Below, in pieces: positions 46,631 through 57,465 of a stretch of DNA of 64,000 bases; position 1 is the stretch's first letter; every line of letters starts with the position of its first letter. The stretch lies in the NCBI RefSeq assembly GCF_000143415.4, contig NW_003314283.1, positions 320,752 through 384,751 of the forward strand. Reading direction: 5' to 3'. This DNA is from Selaginella moellendorffii (Eukaryota > Streptophyta > Lycopodiopsida > Selaginellales > Selaginellaceae). The position numbers were made by a program, and so were the translations under genes. The notes under the pieces were generated by a model. That model did not search any database. It was not told where the DNA came from and saw nothing but the letters and a program-made list of their open reading frames with translations.

Positions 46631-49600
46631 TCAGACTGTTATTTTTTGCCTCCAACGCCTATACAATAATCTTGGAATTTCATCACTCTCCACACTATCA
46701 GGATTTAAACCCAATAGTAATGCCATCTCTTCTCTAATACGTCCACGCTCATGTTCAATGGTCGAAGAACCCATCCGGTTGAGCAGATTATGGAGATGCG
46801 GATAGTGCTTGGCTAGACAATATACATGCCATAAATGATGACTGGTGTCTGTCCGATCAAATGGCTTCTGATATACCGTTCCATCTGCCATTTGGTTGAT
46901 TTCTGCAGCCACCTCCTGGACTGGCCGGTTCTCTATCACCATCGCTTCAAGCCGTTTTGCAAGGTCCCCCAGAACATACGGTTTCTTCTCCCTAGTTTCC
47001 ATATTGCAAGAGATGGGGTGCACTGCATATGTGTGCGTGTTCGCTGCAGTTTTAATCGGCGAGTCATCGATGATGAGGATTTCACTTGACCTAGCAGTCT
47101 GGTTCATCACTACAGCCTCTGGCTTGACGAAGATGGGCTTGCTACCCCTCACATGGACCATAGTCAAGCAATTCTCCTGCGTTAGGAGAAAGTCAAATGG
47201 TAATATTACTCGCGTCTGATCGTGCATCATCTGTAGCAACGTTAATGCATTGTGGCGCATCATGGATGTCCAAACTCCCAATTGCAAATTGAACCCGGCC
47301 CTCTGTTTTAAGTGTCGCATGGTCATTATTAGATCCCGCAGTTTCTCCCGTGTGATTAATGTGAATCTGTCTCTTTTGACCAACTTGCGACCGCAGGCTT
47401 TGGAGGGTGCAATGACATTCGAGGACGAGCCACGCTCATGGGAGAAAAGGACACCGTTCAGATCAAAAACGATACAGTACTTTCGCCGTGACTCTGAAAT
47501 GAAATGCGTCAGCATAAAAAATGGTACAAGTCAATTTTACCATCTACAATATTAGCGAATGGTGCTCCCGATGGTCGTTCAGAGGGTTTTGGTCGAGGAA
47601 ACGTGAAGGGCGGAAATACTCTCCTCTGCAATGTGGGGTCAATCGCATCCGATGGCGTGTGGGCACATGCCATAACAGCTGTAGACTCTGGTACAACTGG
47701 CTCAACAGTGGTATGGGGTGGTTCCGATGGCGTGTGATCACACGCCATTTCAGCTGGTGCCTCCGTTGGCAAAGTGGACATGACTGAACAGGCAGCAGGG
47801 GCGGTGTAGGGAGGTTCCAACGGCGCGTAGTCAGATGATTGGGCACACGTTGAGTCCGTTGGAAATGAGGATACGACCGGCTCGGCGGCTGGGGCGGCCT
47901 CATACGGGTCCAATGGTGCCTGGTCACCGTATCCAACTGGTCAGTTGGATACGTGGACAAGATTGACTCAGTGGTATGGGTAGCATCAAGTGGAGCGTGG
48001 TCAGCTTGCTTGGCGTTGATATGGATAGTAGCCTCCACCAGCTCTGATGACTCTTGCAGGCAAGTAGAGTCCACTGGCAGATCCATATGCATGTCCAAAT
48101 ATCTCCCTTCGATTGAGATGGTATCCTCCCTACTGGCTACTAAAAACAAACTCATTAGCACATTGAATCGACTATACTGTATTTACCATCAACTGCTATT
48201 GGGTGCATTGCTGATTCTGAAGGATTGGACATACGTTTCCACCCTTGCTTGGCACTATCCTTCCTCGACACTAAAGGCTAGAGTTTGTATCTTAATTCAA
48301 CTGAATAATCTCTACTTACCATTTCTTCTGCGACCTACATGGACAATGTTAGAAATGGTAAAAGGTTAGGAATGGATGTACTATTATTTACCTGATGGTT
48401 TGTCTTGTATGACCTTCCTCCGCTGCTCTTTGGCCACCTTAGGCTGGCCATCGTCGTCATCATCGTCGTCGTCGTTATTGTGATCGTCACCATTGTGAGG
48501 ACCATCCAAGTCCTCTTCGTCCTCCTCTTCTTCGTCCTCCTCTTCGTCCTTCTGCTCTTCCTGCTCATTATCTTTCTCTGGCTCCTCATCCCCCTCCTGC
48601 ATTTCTTCCATAGGCTGCTCAGGCTGGATGGCTTGTTTTTCCAGGACCATCTTGGGAAAATCATCTGGCCGAGTCTCCATCTCAAAATACAAGACATCCA
48701 TAGCCTGTTTCAGTGCTTGACCTAGGACCGTATCCTCACCCGACTGTCTTAACATGGTTTCTGCACGTTCTTGCACCCTTCGAAGACGACGAGATGAGAA
48801 AAACTTGGCCCTAACTTGAAAAGCATCCCTCATCCATTGTACCTCTCCATTGAGATTGGGGAAGGGGAGTCCGCCATAGGAATCTGAGTCAGGAGGTGGT
48901 GACTGGCTCCTTTCACTCAGCCCTTGATCTGCAATGAATGGCATGAGCACACACGCCATAACCGCGAGGCATTACCTATCATCTTTTGGTTGCCCTTCTT
49001 CCTTTTTGAATCAAACGCCTCTGATCCCGACGACTGTCCAACGTGCTTTCGCTTTTTATGACTACTGTCAGTTTGAGCTTGGCTGGTGCTTGCCTGTTTT
49101 GCCTTTGAAGAAGTGTCTCCTGCAAGGAATGGCATGAGACCACACGCCATTGCAAATATAATTTGTACCTCCTTTTTTCCTATTGCTAGCCGGCGGTCGA
49201 CATCCCTCTTAATGAAATTTGGATACTGATCCAACTTCTCAGCTTTACTTTTCGTGGCATCCCGCAGCAGATCGATGAACTTGGGGGCCCCCTTCACGTA
49301 CTCGTCGATGTCTTCATTTGACAAGTCCAGCTCTTCCATCATCTCTTGCGTGGTGTCGATGCTCACCCTCTCCACGGCCACTTGCTCGAAGATCCAATCC
49401 TTCAATAGCGCACGAGCTCTCAGAGTCATGCACAAGTCCTCGTATGTCACAATATGGCCGGGAGTCATTTTGGTCTTGTTGAAGACTACCTCACCACGTA
49501 GAAGAGCATTAGCCACTGTCAGAAGGTCGTCGTCGTCTAGAGACCGCGAGAAACGCAAGGCGTTGAGCTTCAAATCATTGGGCTTCCGGCCGTCCTCCAC

Positions 49601-51219
49601 ACCCATTGAGTTTAGCAACTCCCCGTCATGGTACCTCCTCAGCACATCTACCCATTTGTCAAAAACAACTTTTGTCGCGAGTAGAATGTTATGGATGCTG
49701 AGTGTGTCATTGACCCCCAGTGTTTTCGAGAGAAGACTCGAGAATTCCTGCAATGGAAATGGCGTGAGGCCACATGCTATGCCACATGCAACGAGGCTTA
49801 CCTGCCAGGCGCTAGTTGCTAGTGCACGTCCTTGTCCTGGTTTTTGTGGCTTCTTCAGTTGAACCCAGAGCTTCTGTGTTCGTGCCAATGTCTCGTGCAG
49901 ACCCGATTTGTAGCACGTTTCTTGCTTGACATTCTGCGCGTGGGAGATGGATATGATAGATCGGAGGGGCGAGTTGCCTTTTATCAGGCGGACAACTCTT
50001 GTCTTGAAGACTTTCTTCACCTCCTCGCCCACCATAATATCCAGAACTATCTCTTGCATCGCCAAGCTAGAATGCTGCCCGAAGACGGCATAGAACCGGA
50101 TGTTCTGATCGTCCAACACCTTCCTATTGATCAAGTTTGGAAACCTCGTCTCGCCCTTCATTGTTTGGTAGTAGGGGATCACGTCTGCGATGTCGGGTGT
50201 TACTGGACTTGCCAGCATCTTCTGCTTCAGTTTCTCCACCCACTCATCAGATACTAGCCTGTGGTTGTATTTGCTTTGGATGTCGATACGGCTCACGTCG
50301 ATTGTATATACTTTGTTGGAATAGTAACAAGTACTATTATCTGCGACGATTTTTGCTGCCTCTTCTTGCTCTTTCTGCTCTTTGCGGCTCTTCTTTTTGG
50401 TGGGTGTAGTGTTCGAACCCGAGGCAATGGCATCACCGAGTAGCTTCTTTTTTGGAGCAGCAGAGTCGGACGTCGGCTTGAGCTTGACCACCCTTTTCTC
50501 CTTCAGGGTAGTTTCCAGATCGACCCCCTTCCCCTTCGCTTCGCGAACTGGAGGCACTCTCAACGGCTCAATGTTGGAATATAGTTTTTGATCGCCGTAG
50601 GTGAGGTCCGTGGATTCCATGTGATCTTCATAGACCCGCAGCGTCTTTGAAATTGTGGGCCTCCTGGACAACCTCTCCCTAGCTCCCTCTAGGAATTCCT
50701 CATAGCCGCTGCCCCCCTCCGGGAAGCCGCTAGGATGTGCAAGGTGGATCTTGAAGGCGGACGCTGTCTCTACCACAAGTGCCAGTCCATATTCTTGCAT
50801 GGAACTGCATGGAGTGTCTGTCACTTGGATGAGGATCCCCATGCATTCTTTTCTCCCACCATCTGTGTTGTACAGCATCAGATCCTCGCCTTCCATCCCG
50901 AAAGTCCAACTGGTGAGCTCCTCCCCCTTCTCTGCATCCACATTGACAGTGGCTGGAAGAAGAACGCAATTCCTCGCCTGTTCAGAAATGCACAACAATT
51001 AGAGCTGACAGATGAAAAACTAGCAGTTGGAAATAACGTGAGGCCACACACCATTCACCATTGCATCAGATGTCTTGAGGCTGCATCCTAAGATGGCGTG
51101 AGGCTACACGCCATCTGTAACCGAACTGCACTCGAGAGCCCAATCGGTGCATGCCAATGTTGCTACTGAATGGCATGTGGCCTCATGCCATTTTCTACTT
51201 GGCCTAAAAGACTTACCAT
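46631..51219 (-). CDS. Transposon gene 1: ParB-like / FCP-NIF-like fusion protein
   Basis: Proposed exons are 51219-51217 (ATG), 50977-49802, 49747-48976, 48928-48392, 48334-48320, 48270-48187, 48139-47541 and 47493-46631, about 1,350 residues. Phases agree except for one 1-nt break near 47930-47945. The central part of exon 2 (IDVSRIDI, RLVSDEWVEKLKQKM, FYAVFGQHSSLAMQEI) resembles a ParB/Srx-type nuclease fold with a GQHS in place of GxHR. Next come a Lys/Ser-rich segment, an acidic run (about 48430-48600) and a Pro/Thr-rich linker with HTPS repeats. The last exon is an FCP/NIF-type HAD domain: motif I VFDLNGVLF, motif II VWTSM, motif III ILIIDDSPIK. The second motif-I Asp is Asn, so phosphatase activity is doubtful. 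Role in transposition is unknown. The ATG lies directly at the first donor site. Confidence 0.7.
48929..48975 (-). other. 47-nt intron containing the palindrome
   Basis: GTAATG...TTGCAG joins phase 1 to phase 1 in transposon gene 1. The 22-bp palindrome occupies 48938-48959, nearly half of the intron, and ends 9 nt before the acceptor. Confidence 0.75.
49748..49801 (-). other. 54-nt intron containing the palindrome
   Basis: GTAAGC...TTGCAG, phase 0. The palindrome copy at 49759-49780 lies 11 nt before the acceptor. The intron length is a multiple of three and it contains no in-frame stop, so retention would also leave the frame open. Confidence 0.7.
50978..51216 (-). other. First intron of transposon gene 1 with three palindromes
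   Basis: GTAAGT follows the ATG and CTGAACAG precedes exon 2. Palindrome copies lie at 51170-51191, 51093-51114 and 51033-51054. The start assignment is inferred: removing this intron places ATG directly before GCG AGG AAT. Confidence 0.5.
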
Positions 51220-52820
51220 TTGAAGCCGAATGGAGGCCGTGACAATCGAGGCCGGACTCGCTGGCGAATGTGCACTGTGTGTGCAGCGGATCGTAGCAGC
51301 AAGGCTACTCTGCCACTTACAGTTGGAGAGTGGCGCTGAAATCTCCCGGGACGCCAAGTGGGCTGCGTGTGGGTGGCGGAGTGGGCGGCGGAGTTGGCGG
51401 CGAAGTTACAAACTGGGTGTGTCTTGAAGTGGACGCCGATGCACACGAGCGCGATGCGAGCGCGAGTGTGATGCAAGCGTGAGTGGACGCCGATGCACAC
51501 GAGAAACCTGTAGAGAAGTGAGCGTGATCGCGAGTGGGAGCGCGATGCGAGCGGGAGCGCGAGTGTGATGTGAGTGCGAGCACGAGTGTGATGCGAGCGC
51601 GAGTACGAAGCAAAATGCAAAACCTAACCTCACACGCGCGAAATGTCACAACGGTTGGTAATCCCGCCACGTCATCATTCCTCGGACTTGGGCGCCACCA
51701 TTAATTTCTAGATTGCCGCGTGCATGCAAGCACGCAAAATCCAAAAGAAATCCGCAACGTCATCATTCCTCGGACTACATGCACGCGAAATCCAAAAGAA
51801 AGATCATGATTGGGATATCATTTAATACCCTCGCTATATTTATACCATGCATGATTGGATATTCCAAAGCATCTTGTATTTCCAAAAATGGCAGATGTTC
51901 AGCTAAATAAAGAAATTCTATCTGTTTCTATTTTTCTCTCAAATCAATATTATAGCGTGTGGGCTCATGCAATTTTGAACTAAAGAAACCCAAAAAACGT
52001 TGGACCCAAAATATTTTGAAAAAACCCAAAAAACCCTAAACATTTTAAACCCAAAAATCCAGGCGTCCTGTGGCGTTATTCCTTGAATGGCGTGTGGGCG
52101 CATGCCATTTTCAGGGCCAAATGCTGAATGGAGAAAAATTCCCTTTCAGTGCAAATGCTGCAAGAGGCAGATGCCGAGCACAAAGGACTGTAATTACCTC
52201 ACATGACACAGATAAACTTTTCTCTATTTGGCAAAGATAAACTTTATAGCGTGTGGGCTCATGCAATTTTGAACCCAAAAAATGCACCCAAAAATTCTCG
52301 GCGTCATCTGGCGTTATCTCTTGAATGGCGTGGGGCCGCATGCCATTTTCAGGGGCACATAGGAGTATATTCCTAGGATATTCTAACATGCGTGAGATTT
52401 TTTTGAGTTTTCTGGAGATCCAACCGTTAGATCGCAACTAGATTTTACAGAATGGTATACAATGTCTTTCTTGATGACCCTGCAAAGAAGCATCTCGATC
52501 GGACACCACATGAAACCACACGAGCCTTACAATGTTTCAGGGGCATTTGCCATAGATCCGACCGTTATTTTGCTCCAAGATTTTACAGTTTGGTGTGCAT
52601 TGACCTTTCCATCGACACTGCAAAGGGACATCACAATCAGATGCGGGATCACAAGAAACTAACTTCACTAACTCTGGTTTCACCAAGATCTACGTAAGGA
52701 GTTATGAAATGAAAGGACCCTCTCTATTGAAATGTGTTTATGGTCCTAAGGGCATTGTGACATATCAAAGGATTTTGCATCAAGTTCTGTATTTGCATGT
52801 TTATCAAACTACTGAATTGC

Positions 52821-52847
52821 TAAACCCTAAACCCTAAACCCTAAACA
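52821..52847. repeat. Interstitial telomere-type repeat
   Basis: Nearly four units of CTAAACC, the plant telomeric heptamer, inside the transposon spacer. Confidence 0.9.
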
Positions 52848-53966
52848 TGTGGCAAATGCTGCGTGAAGAAAGATGCCCTTTCTGGGCAAATGCTGTAAGA
52901 GGCAGATGCCGAGCAGATGTATTTCAGGCTAGCGAAGGGGACAAACGAAAGCTAGCTATAAACATGACGGGATGCAAATAGATTACTAGGCTGGTCCTGC
53001 GAAAATCAAAAACCATAATTGAAAACATTGAAAATGCAAAAAGAAAGGTTTATAATATTTTTGAATTTTAAGCAACCAAAGGAATGTGAGTAAGGCATGT
53101 GTTTGTAAGTTTAAAAATGCCTCAACCACTTAAATTCCCAAGTAAATAAAACTGTTTCTATTTTTGGTACAGGTAAACTTTATAGCGTGTGGGCTCATGC
53201 AATTTTGAACTCAAAAATGCACCAAAAAATGCTCGACTAGCATTATTCTTTGAATGGCGTGTGGCCTTATATTGCCATAAATGGACGTACACACACAGCA
53301 TAATTATTCCTTTACACGGCGAATAATCTTGGCGCGGATCGCTGACATGGCATGGCAAAGTTCGAATCACTGACATGGCACAGCTGGATCGAGGCAAGGA
53401 CATGATGTGACAAAGTTCAACCTCCGACAGCAAAGTCTAGAAGCTACTCAGTTTGAAATTTGTCAGAGGAGTCATAAAATCTAGTTTGTCAGAGGATTTG
53501 ATGTGACGTTCAAGCGTGTGTTATTTTTGAATTCTCGAACTCATTCCTAGGTCTATCATTTTTGTGCGCCGTGTTCTTGGTTCCGCTGAGCGCAGTGAGC
53601 GCTGCTTGTGTAAGCGGCGTTGTGAGCTGTGGTTTATGCGTCTACGAGCGGTTGCGGCATTGTGAGCGACATTGCGGGTGGCAGTTTATGCGAGTGGCAA
53701 TTTGTGCGAGCGGCGCTATGAGCAGTTGCGGTGTTGCGAGCGGCACTACGAGTAGTTGCGGTGTTGCGAGCGGCACTGTCTTTGGTGTGGCTACCGCTTC
53801 CTCTTGATATTCGGCACTTGTGCTTCCTGGTATGTTCACCATGGAATGGCTTAGGACCACATTTAGAAATGGCATGAGGCCACATGCCATCTTGGGCCCT
53901 TGCAATTTCATGGCTAGCGTATTGTCATGTATGTTTTTACTTGCCTGCAGCTGTGTGTATATCAAG

Positions 53967-54153
53967 ATGGCATGTCATGCCATCTTTGGCCCCTGCTAGC
54001 CTATTGCCATATTCCTTTTGCCTTGCTGCAACTGTATATATTTTTGTATGGGTGACTAGTCACGCACACAAAAATATATACAGTTGCAACAAGGCAAAAG
54101 GAATATAGCAACAGGCTAGCAGGGGCCAAAGATAGCGTGAGGCCTCATGCCAT
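53967..54153. repeat. Long imperfect inverted repeat
   Basis: Arms of roughly 80 nt (53967-54047 and 54068-54153) pair almost completely. They share ggcccctgctagcc, attccttttgcctt and aactgtatatattttt, and enclose a loop centred on GTGACTAGTCAC. Each outer end carries a copy of the 22-bp palindrome, the left one shortened to 17 nt. A third, more diverged single arm lies just upstream (53885-53965). Confidence 0.85.
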
Positions 54154-54178
54154 TAGTGGTACCACTAATGGCATGAGG
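54143..54178. repeat. 36-bp perfect palindrome
   Basis: Centred at 54160/54161 on AGTGGTACCACT. It joins two inverted copies of the 22-bp element tail to tail. Confidence 0.9.
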
Positions 54179-54341
54179 GCTCATGCCAATTTTGTGAATG
54201 CAAAATTTCACGTGGGTGTCAATAGCATGTTTGAATAATGGCATGTGGCCTCATGCTATTGAGGTTGTTTGGTATGTTATGATTTAGGCCATTCTCCAAT
54301 CATTTTTTGTATGGTCTTAACTTCTTTTTTGCACTTTCAGA

Positions 54342-57300
54342 ATGGCCTTCAGGGTTGGGGAAAAGGTTTATATTTTGAATGGTGGGAAGAGAGTTGCAAA
54401 AGGGACCCTTGTGTCTATGGATCGGAACTTTGTTATACACTGTCAAAGGCTTGGGGAAGGCAATGCTGCTGTATCAGTAGAGACTGTCTTCGATGGGAAT
54501 GTGGTCGCTATTGAACGAGGAGAGATGGTCGTCGGGGTAAATGTTGTTGTTGCCTTGAAAAATCTTCAGAAGAAAGCAGATGTTGGGGACAGCGCAAGTG
54601 CGACGCATGTTCCCTCCGTGGATCTTAAGAACCGTGCTACATGGATTCAGGCGAAGGTGTTTCTAAACAACCCCGAGGGGGAGGTGGTAGCTGAGGGCTT
54701 AGCCACAGTTGTCGATCCAAGAGATGCGGTTGCTAATCAAGAATTGGGCTGGGATGATATTGGAATTGTGATTTTAGAGGTTGTTGACACAGAAGAAAAC
54801 AGTCTGACTATTGGAAGCATTGTGCGGTGGAAATTGAGGCACTTAGTGTTTGAGAATGTGAAGGATTCACAATCAAACACCACTACAACTGATGACAGAA
54901 CATCTCTTCATGGGAAAAGAAAGTACACCTTCCTAAAGCGCAGCCAAAGGGATCTGAGCAACGAACCGAAAAGGCAGAAAATGGCGATGGAGGTTCGAAT
55001 GGTCTCGACAGTTGTTTGTTGCAAGAGGAGGTGTTGTCAACATGCTGATTGGGATGTTATTGAAGAGGAGAGAGCAAGATACAAGACATTGTCCTGGAAG
55101 GCAGCTCGCAATTTTGTGTATGAGGCATTACGGTCATCTGTTGATGCTTCAGAACATCAGGTGGGGGGCATGGTCTTCCATAGGGGTTTGGTCTGCATGA
55201 AGGCATGGAGAATCATTTATGGAGTCCCTCGAACCACATTCTACAGAATCAAAACTGAGTTCGAGGAACAAAGGGTTCAACAAGCAGTCCATGGGAACGA
55301 CGGTACGCACAAAACCAGGGGTCATGTTGTATATGGAGAGGCAATCTTCAAGAGGTTTGTCGAGACATGTAGCGAGTAGCAACCACATAAAACCCGCCTC
55401 TTGGAAGATGGAACACGAGACACCCAACGAGTTCTCCCTTCCATGTATACCAAGGGGGCCATATTGGAAGATGTGAATCGGGAACTCCAGAGTAATGGCT
55501 ACAGGAAGCTGAGCCAATCTAGATTTAGTAGATTGTGGAGCAACAGGTTCAGGGATGTGAGTATAGGAAAGTACTCCAGCTTTTCAAAGTGTGACGAGTG
55601 CACTGCTATCAAAATGGCTTTGTCGAAGAATTCTTGCAGCGCTCAAGAGCGAAAGACGTTGGTTAGAAGGCGGCTCGACCACAACATCGAGCAGAGAAGC
55701 TGCAGGACTGCATATTATCATAACAGGATTCTCTCCATAGAGAGACCTGACTCTTACCTCTGCATCATCCACGACAAAATGGACCAGAAAAAGACGTGCT
55801 TACCTCGACTCAATCCTGCCCCCAAGGCAATCTCTTCATCCATGCAGCTGCCTGTGTCTCTGTTTGGCATAATCGCTCATGGGCATGGTGCCCAGAACTA
55901 TGGGAACTTCTTTGTACCTCTATGGGGTGGCGGGGGTGCAAACATGATGATTGCGTCCCTAGCAAAACACTTAAGGTCTCTGCAAAGTGCGCAGACTGAG
56001 CTGAACGGCCAACCCTTGCATAAGGCCCTTGTCGATCGAACCCCATACAGGGTTCAGCTGGAGGAGGAGCAAAGGCTTGCAGTATCGCGTGGGGCCCCAT
56101 GCCATCCCAGTGAATATGTTAGCTGTCAGATTGTAGGGTTATCACGTGAGGCCTCATGCCATTCCGACAAGGCTGGTCGCCCGGTGAATGCACAGCCTCA
56201 TCCAAACAAAGCAGAATCTCAAGGAAGTTCTTGCGGCCGATGTGGCCTTCCACCCCATCTTCTGCTCCAAACAGACAATGCTGGCAGTGAGAACAAAAAC
56301 ATGTACGTCTTCGCGTACTTGGCGATGCTTGTTGCCAAAGGCATATTTGAAACGGTTACACTTGGCTTTCTCATGGTTGGGCACACTCATGAAGACGTCG
56401 ATGCCATGTTCAGTCACCTGGCAGAGTCCCTCCGGCGATCCAATGTCCTCACCCTCCCACAACTCTACGATGAATTCCAAAATTGCATCAAAGGCACTGT
56501 TGAAGCTGCACTTCTGACAGAGGTTCCAGACTTTAAGGGGTTTGTAAGAGGCTACATCAGGGACGGATCCGAAACGCTGATTGGCCACTCCAAGCCTCTT
56601 CAGTTTCATTTCAGCATGTGTGACGGTGCTCCAGTGATGAGGTACAAGATGAGAGAATGGGACACAGTGTGGCTGCCAGTGGACGGCATTGAACTCTTCA
56701 AGAGAGATCCCATAACTGGGGAACCTATGATGCCGATGCACCCGGATGGACTCAAAGACCAGGAAAGTATAGTGGCCGGGATTAGACAGCATATTGCCTT
56801 CTGGAAGAGGGGGTTGGTGTTTGGTGGAGAATCCTATTTTCAGAGGTGCAAGCCTTTGCTCGAATACTGGGAGAAGATTATATCTGCTATCCAAAATGGG
56901 CCGGTTGTATATGAAGAATTGGAAGAGTCCTTTTGGCCAGAACCCAGAGCACCAGATAGTAGCGGAACAATGTCCTCTGGAAATGCAGTGACAGATAACG
57001 ATGTTGAGGATCACTATTGTGGGCCGAGGAACAAGAAGCCGGATTCAGCATTCAATCCAGTACAGGTCTGCAAAGGAATGGTCGTGCTTGTCAGACCCAG
57101 TAATAAAAAACAAATGATATGGGTGGGGCGCTGCATCACTGATGCAGAGGAGGACGCGGAAACTAACTCCTTCAATGTAACTGTGGAGTGGTTCAAGCCA
57201 AGTTCCGGATATACGAAGGATTGCCTAGAAAAAAGATGGGTGCTAAATCCAAGGGATCCCAGCATGAGCATATCGGTGGATAATGTTGTGCATGGTTGGA

Positions 57301-57465
57301 TGCGGAAGCAGAGTGCCACCATCACCTTGCCAGACCATGCAAGAGATGTAGCAAGAGCATTCATAACCCGGGTTCAAGGTGAGATTCATTAATATTCCTT
57401 TACTAAGTTTGTAATGTATTTTATTTCAAGGTGAACAATCTGAATCTGAATCAGAGGAGGCGTGA
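54342..57465 (+). CDS. Transposon gene 2: putative RNase H-fold transposase with in-frame UAG
   Basis: The exons are 54342-57378 and 57431-57465; the intron is GTGAGA...TTTCAAG. The total is about 1,023 residues, divided by one in-frame TAG at 55377-55379 (345 codons before it). The N-terminal part has two copies of a small beta-rich module (KVYILNGGKRVAKGTLVS; KVFLNNPEGEVVAEGLATVVDP), like a domain found in plant CACTA-type ORFs. Then come a basic KRK patch, a Cys cluster and a second half with SFSKCDECTA, IHDKMDQKK, LQTDNAGSENKNMY and FLMVGHTHEDVDAMF. The Asp and Glu residues in these last blocks fit a DDE/RNase H-like core found in uncharacterised eukaryotic proteins (DUF7869-type, from memory). 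The C-terminus is acidic (ESESEEA). Two 22-bp palindromes lie in frame at 56084 and 56141. Confidence 0.75.
55377..55385 (+). promoter_or_regulatory. Candidate stop-codon readthrough site UAG CAA CCA
   Basis: TAG is followed by CAACCA, an exact match to the CARYYA context of type-I (tobamovirus-class) readthrough. The frame is the same and open on both sides. C-to-T change of a CAG codon is the simple alternative. Confidence 0.5.

Larger units (their letters stand above)
51220..54341. promoter_or_regulatory. Divergent spacer between the two transposon genes
   Basis: A non-coding 3.1-kb region separates the head-to-head genes. It holds a gcgagtgtgatgcgag-type array (about 51420-51600), three copies of a roughly 110-nt repeat (from 51951, 52245 and 53181), four telomere-type CTAAACC units (52821-52847), a long imperfect hairpin (53967-54153) and about nine 22-bp palindromes. 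It presumably contains both promoters. Confidence 0.6.

Noticed and set aside
51213-51670. His/Arg/Ser-rich ORFs upstream of transposon gene 1
   Set aside because: They are produced by the gcgagtgtgatgcgag simple array. The 51213-51357 frame may be 5' UTR of gene 1.
56154-57014. Minus-strand ORF of 286 codons opposite the transposase
   Set aside because: It is antisense to the conserved DNAGSEN/GHTHEDVD region; the protein content makes sense only on the plus strand.
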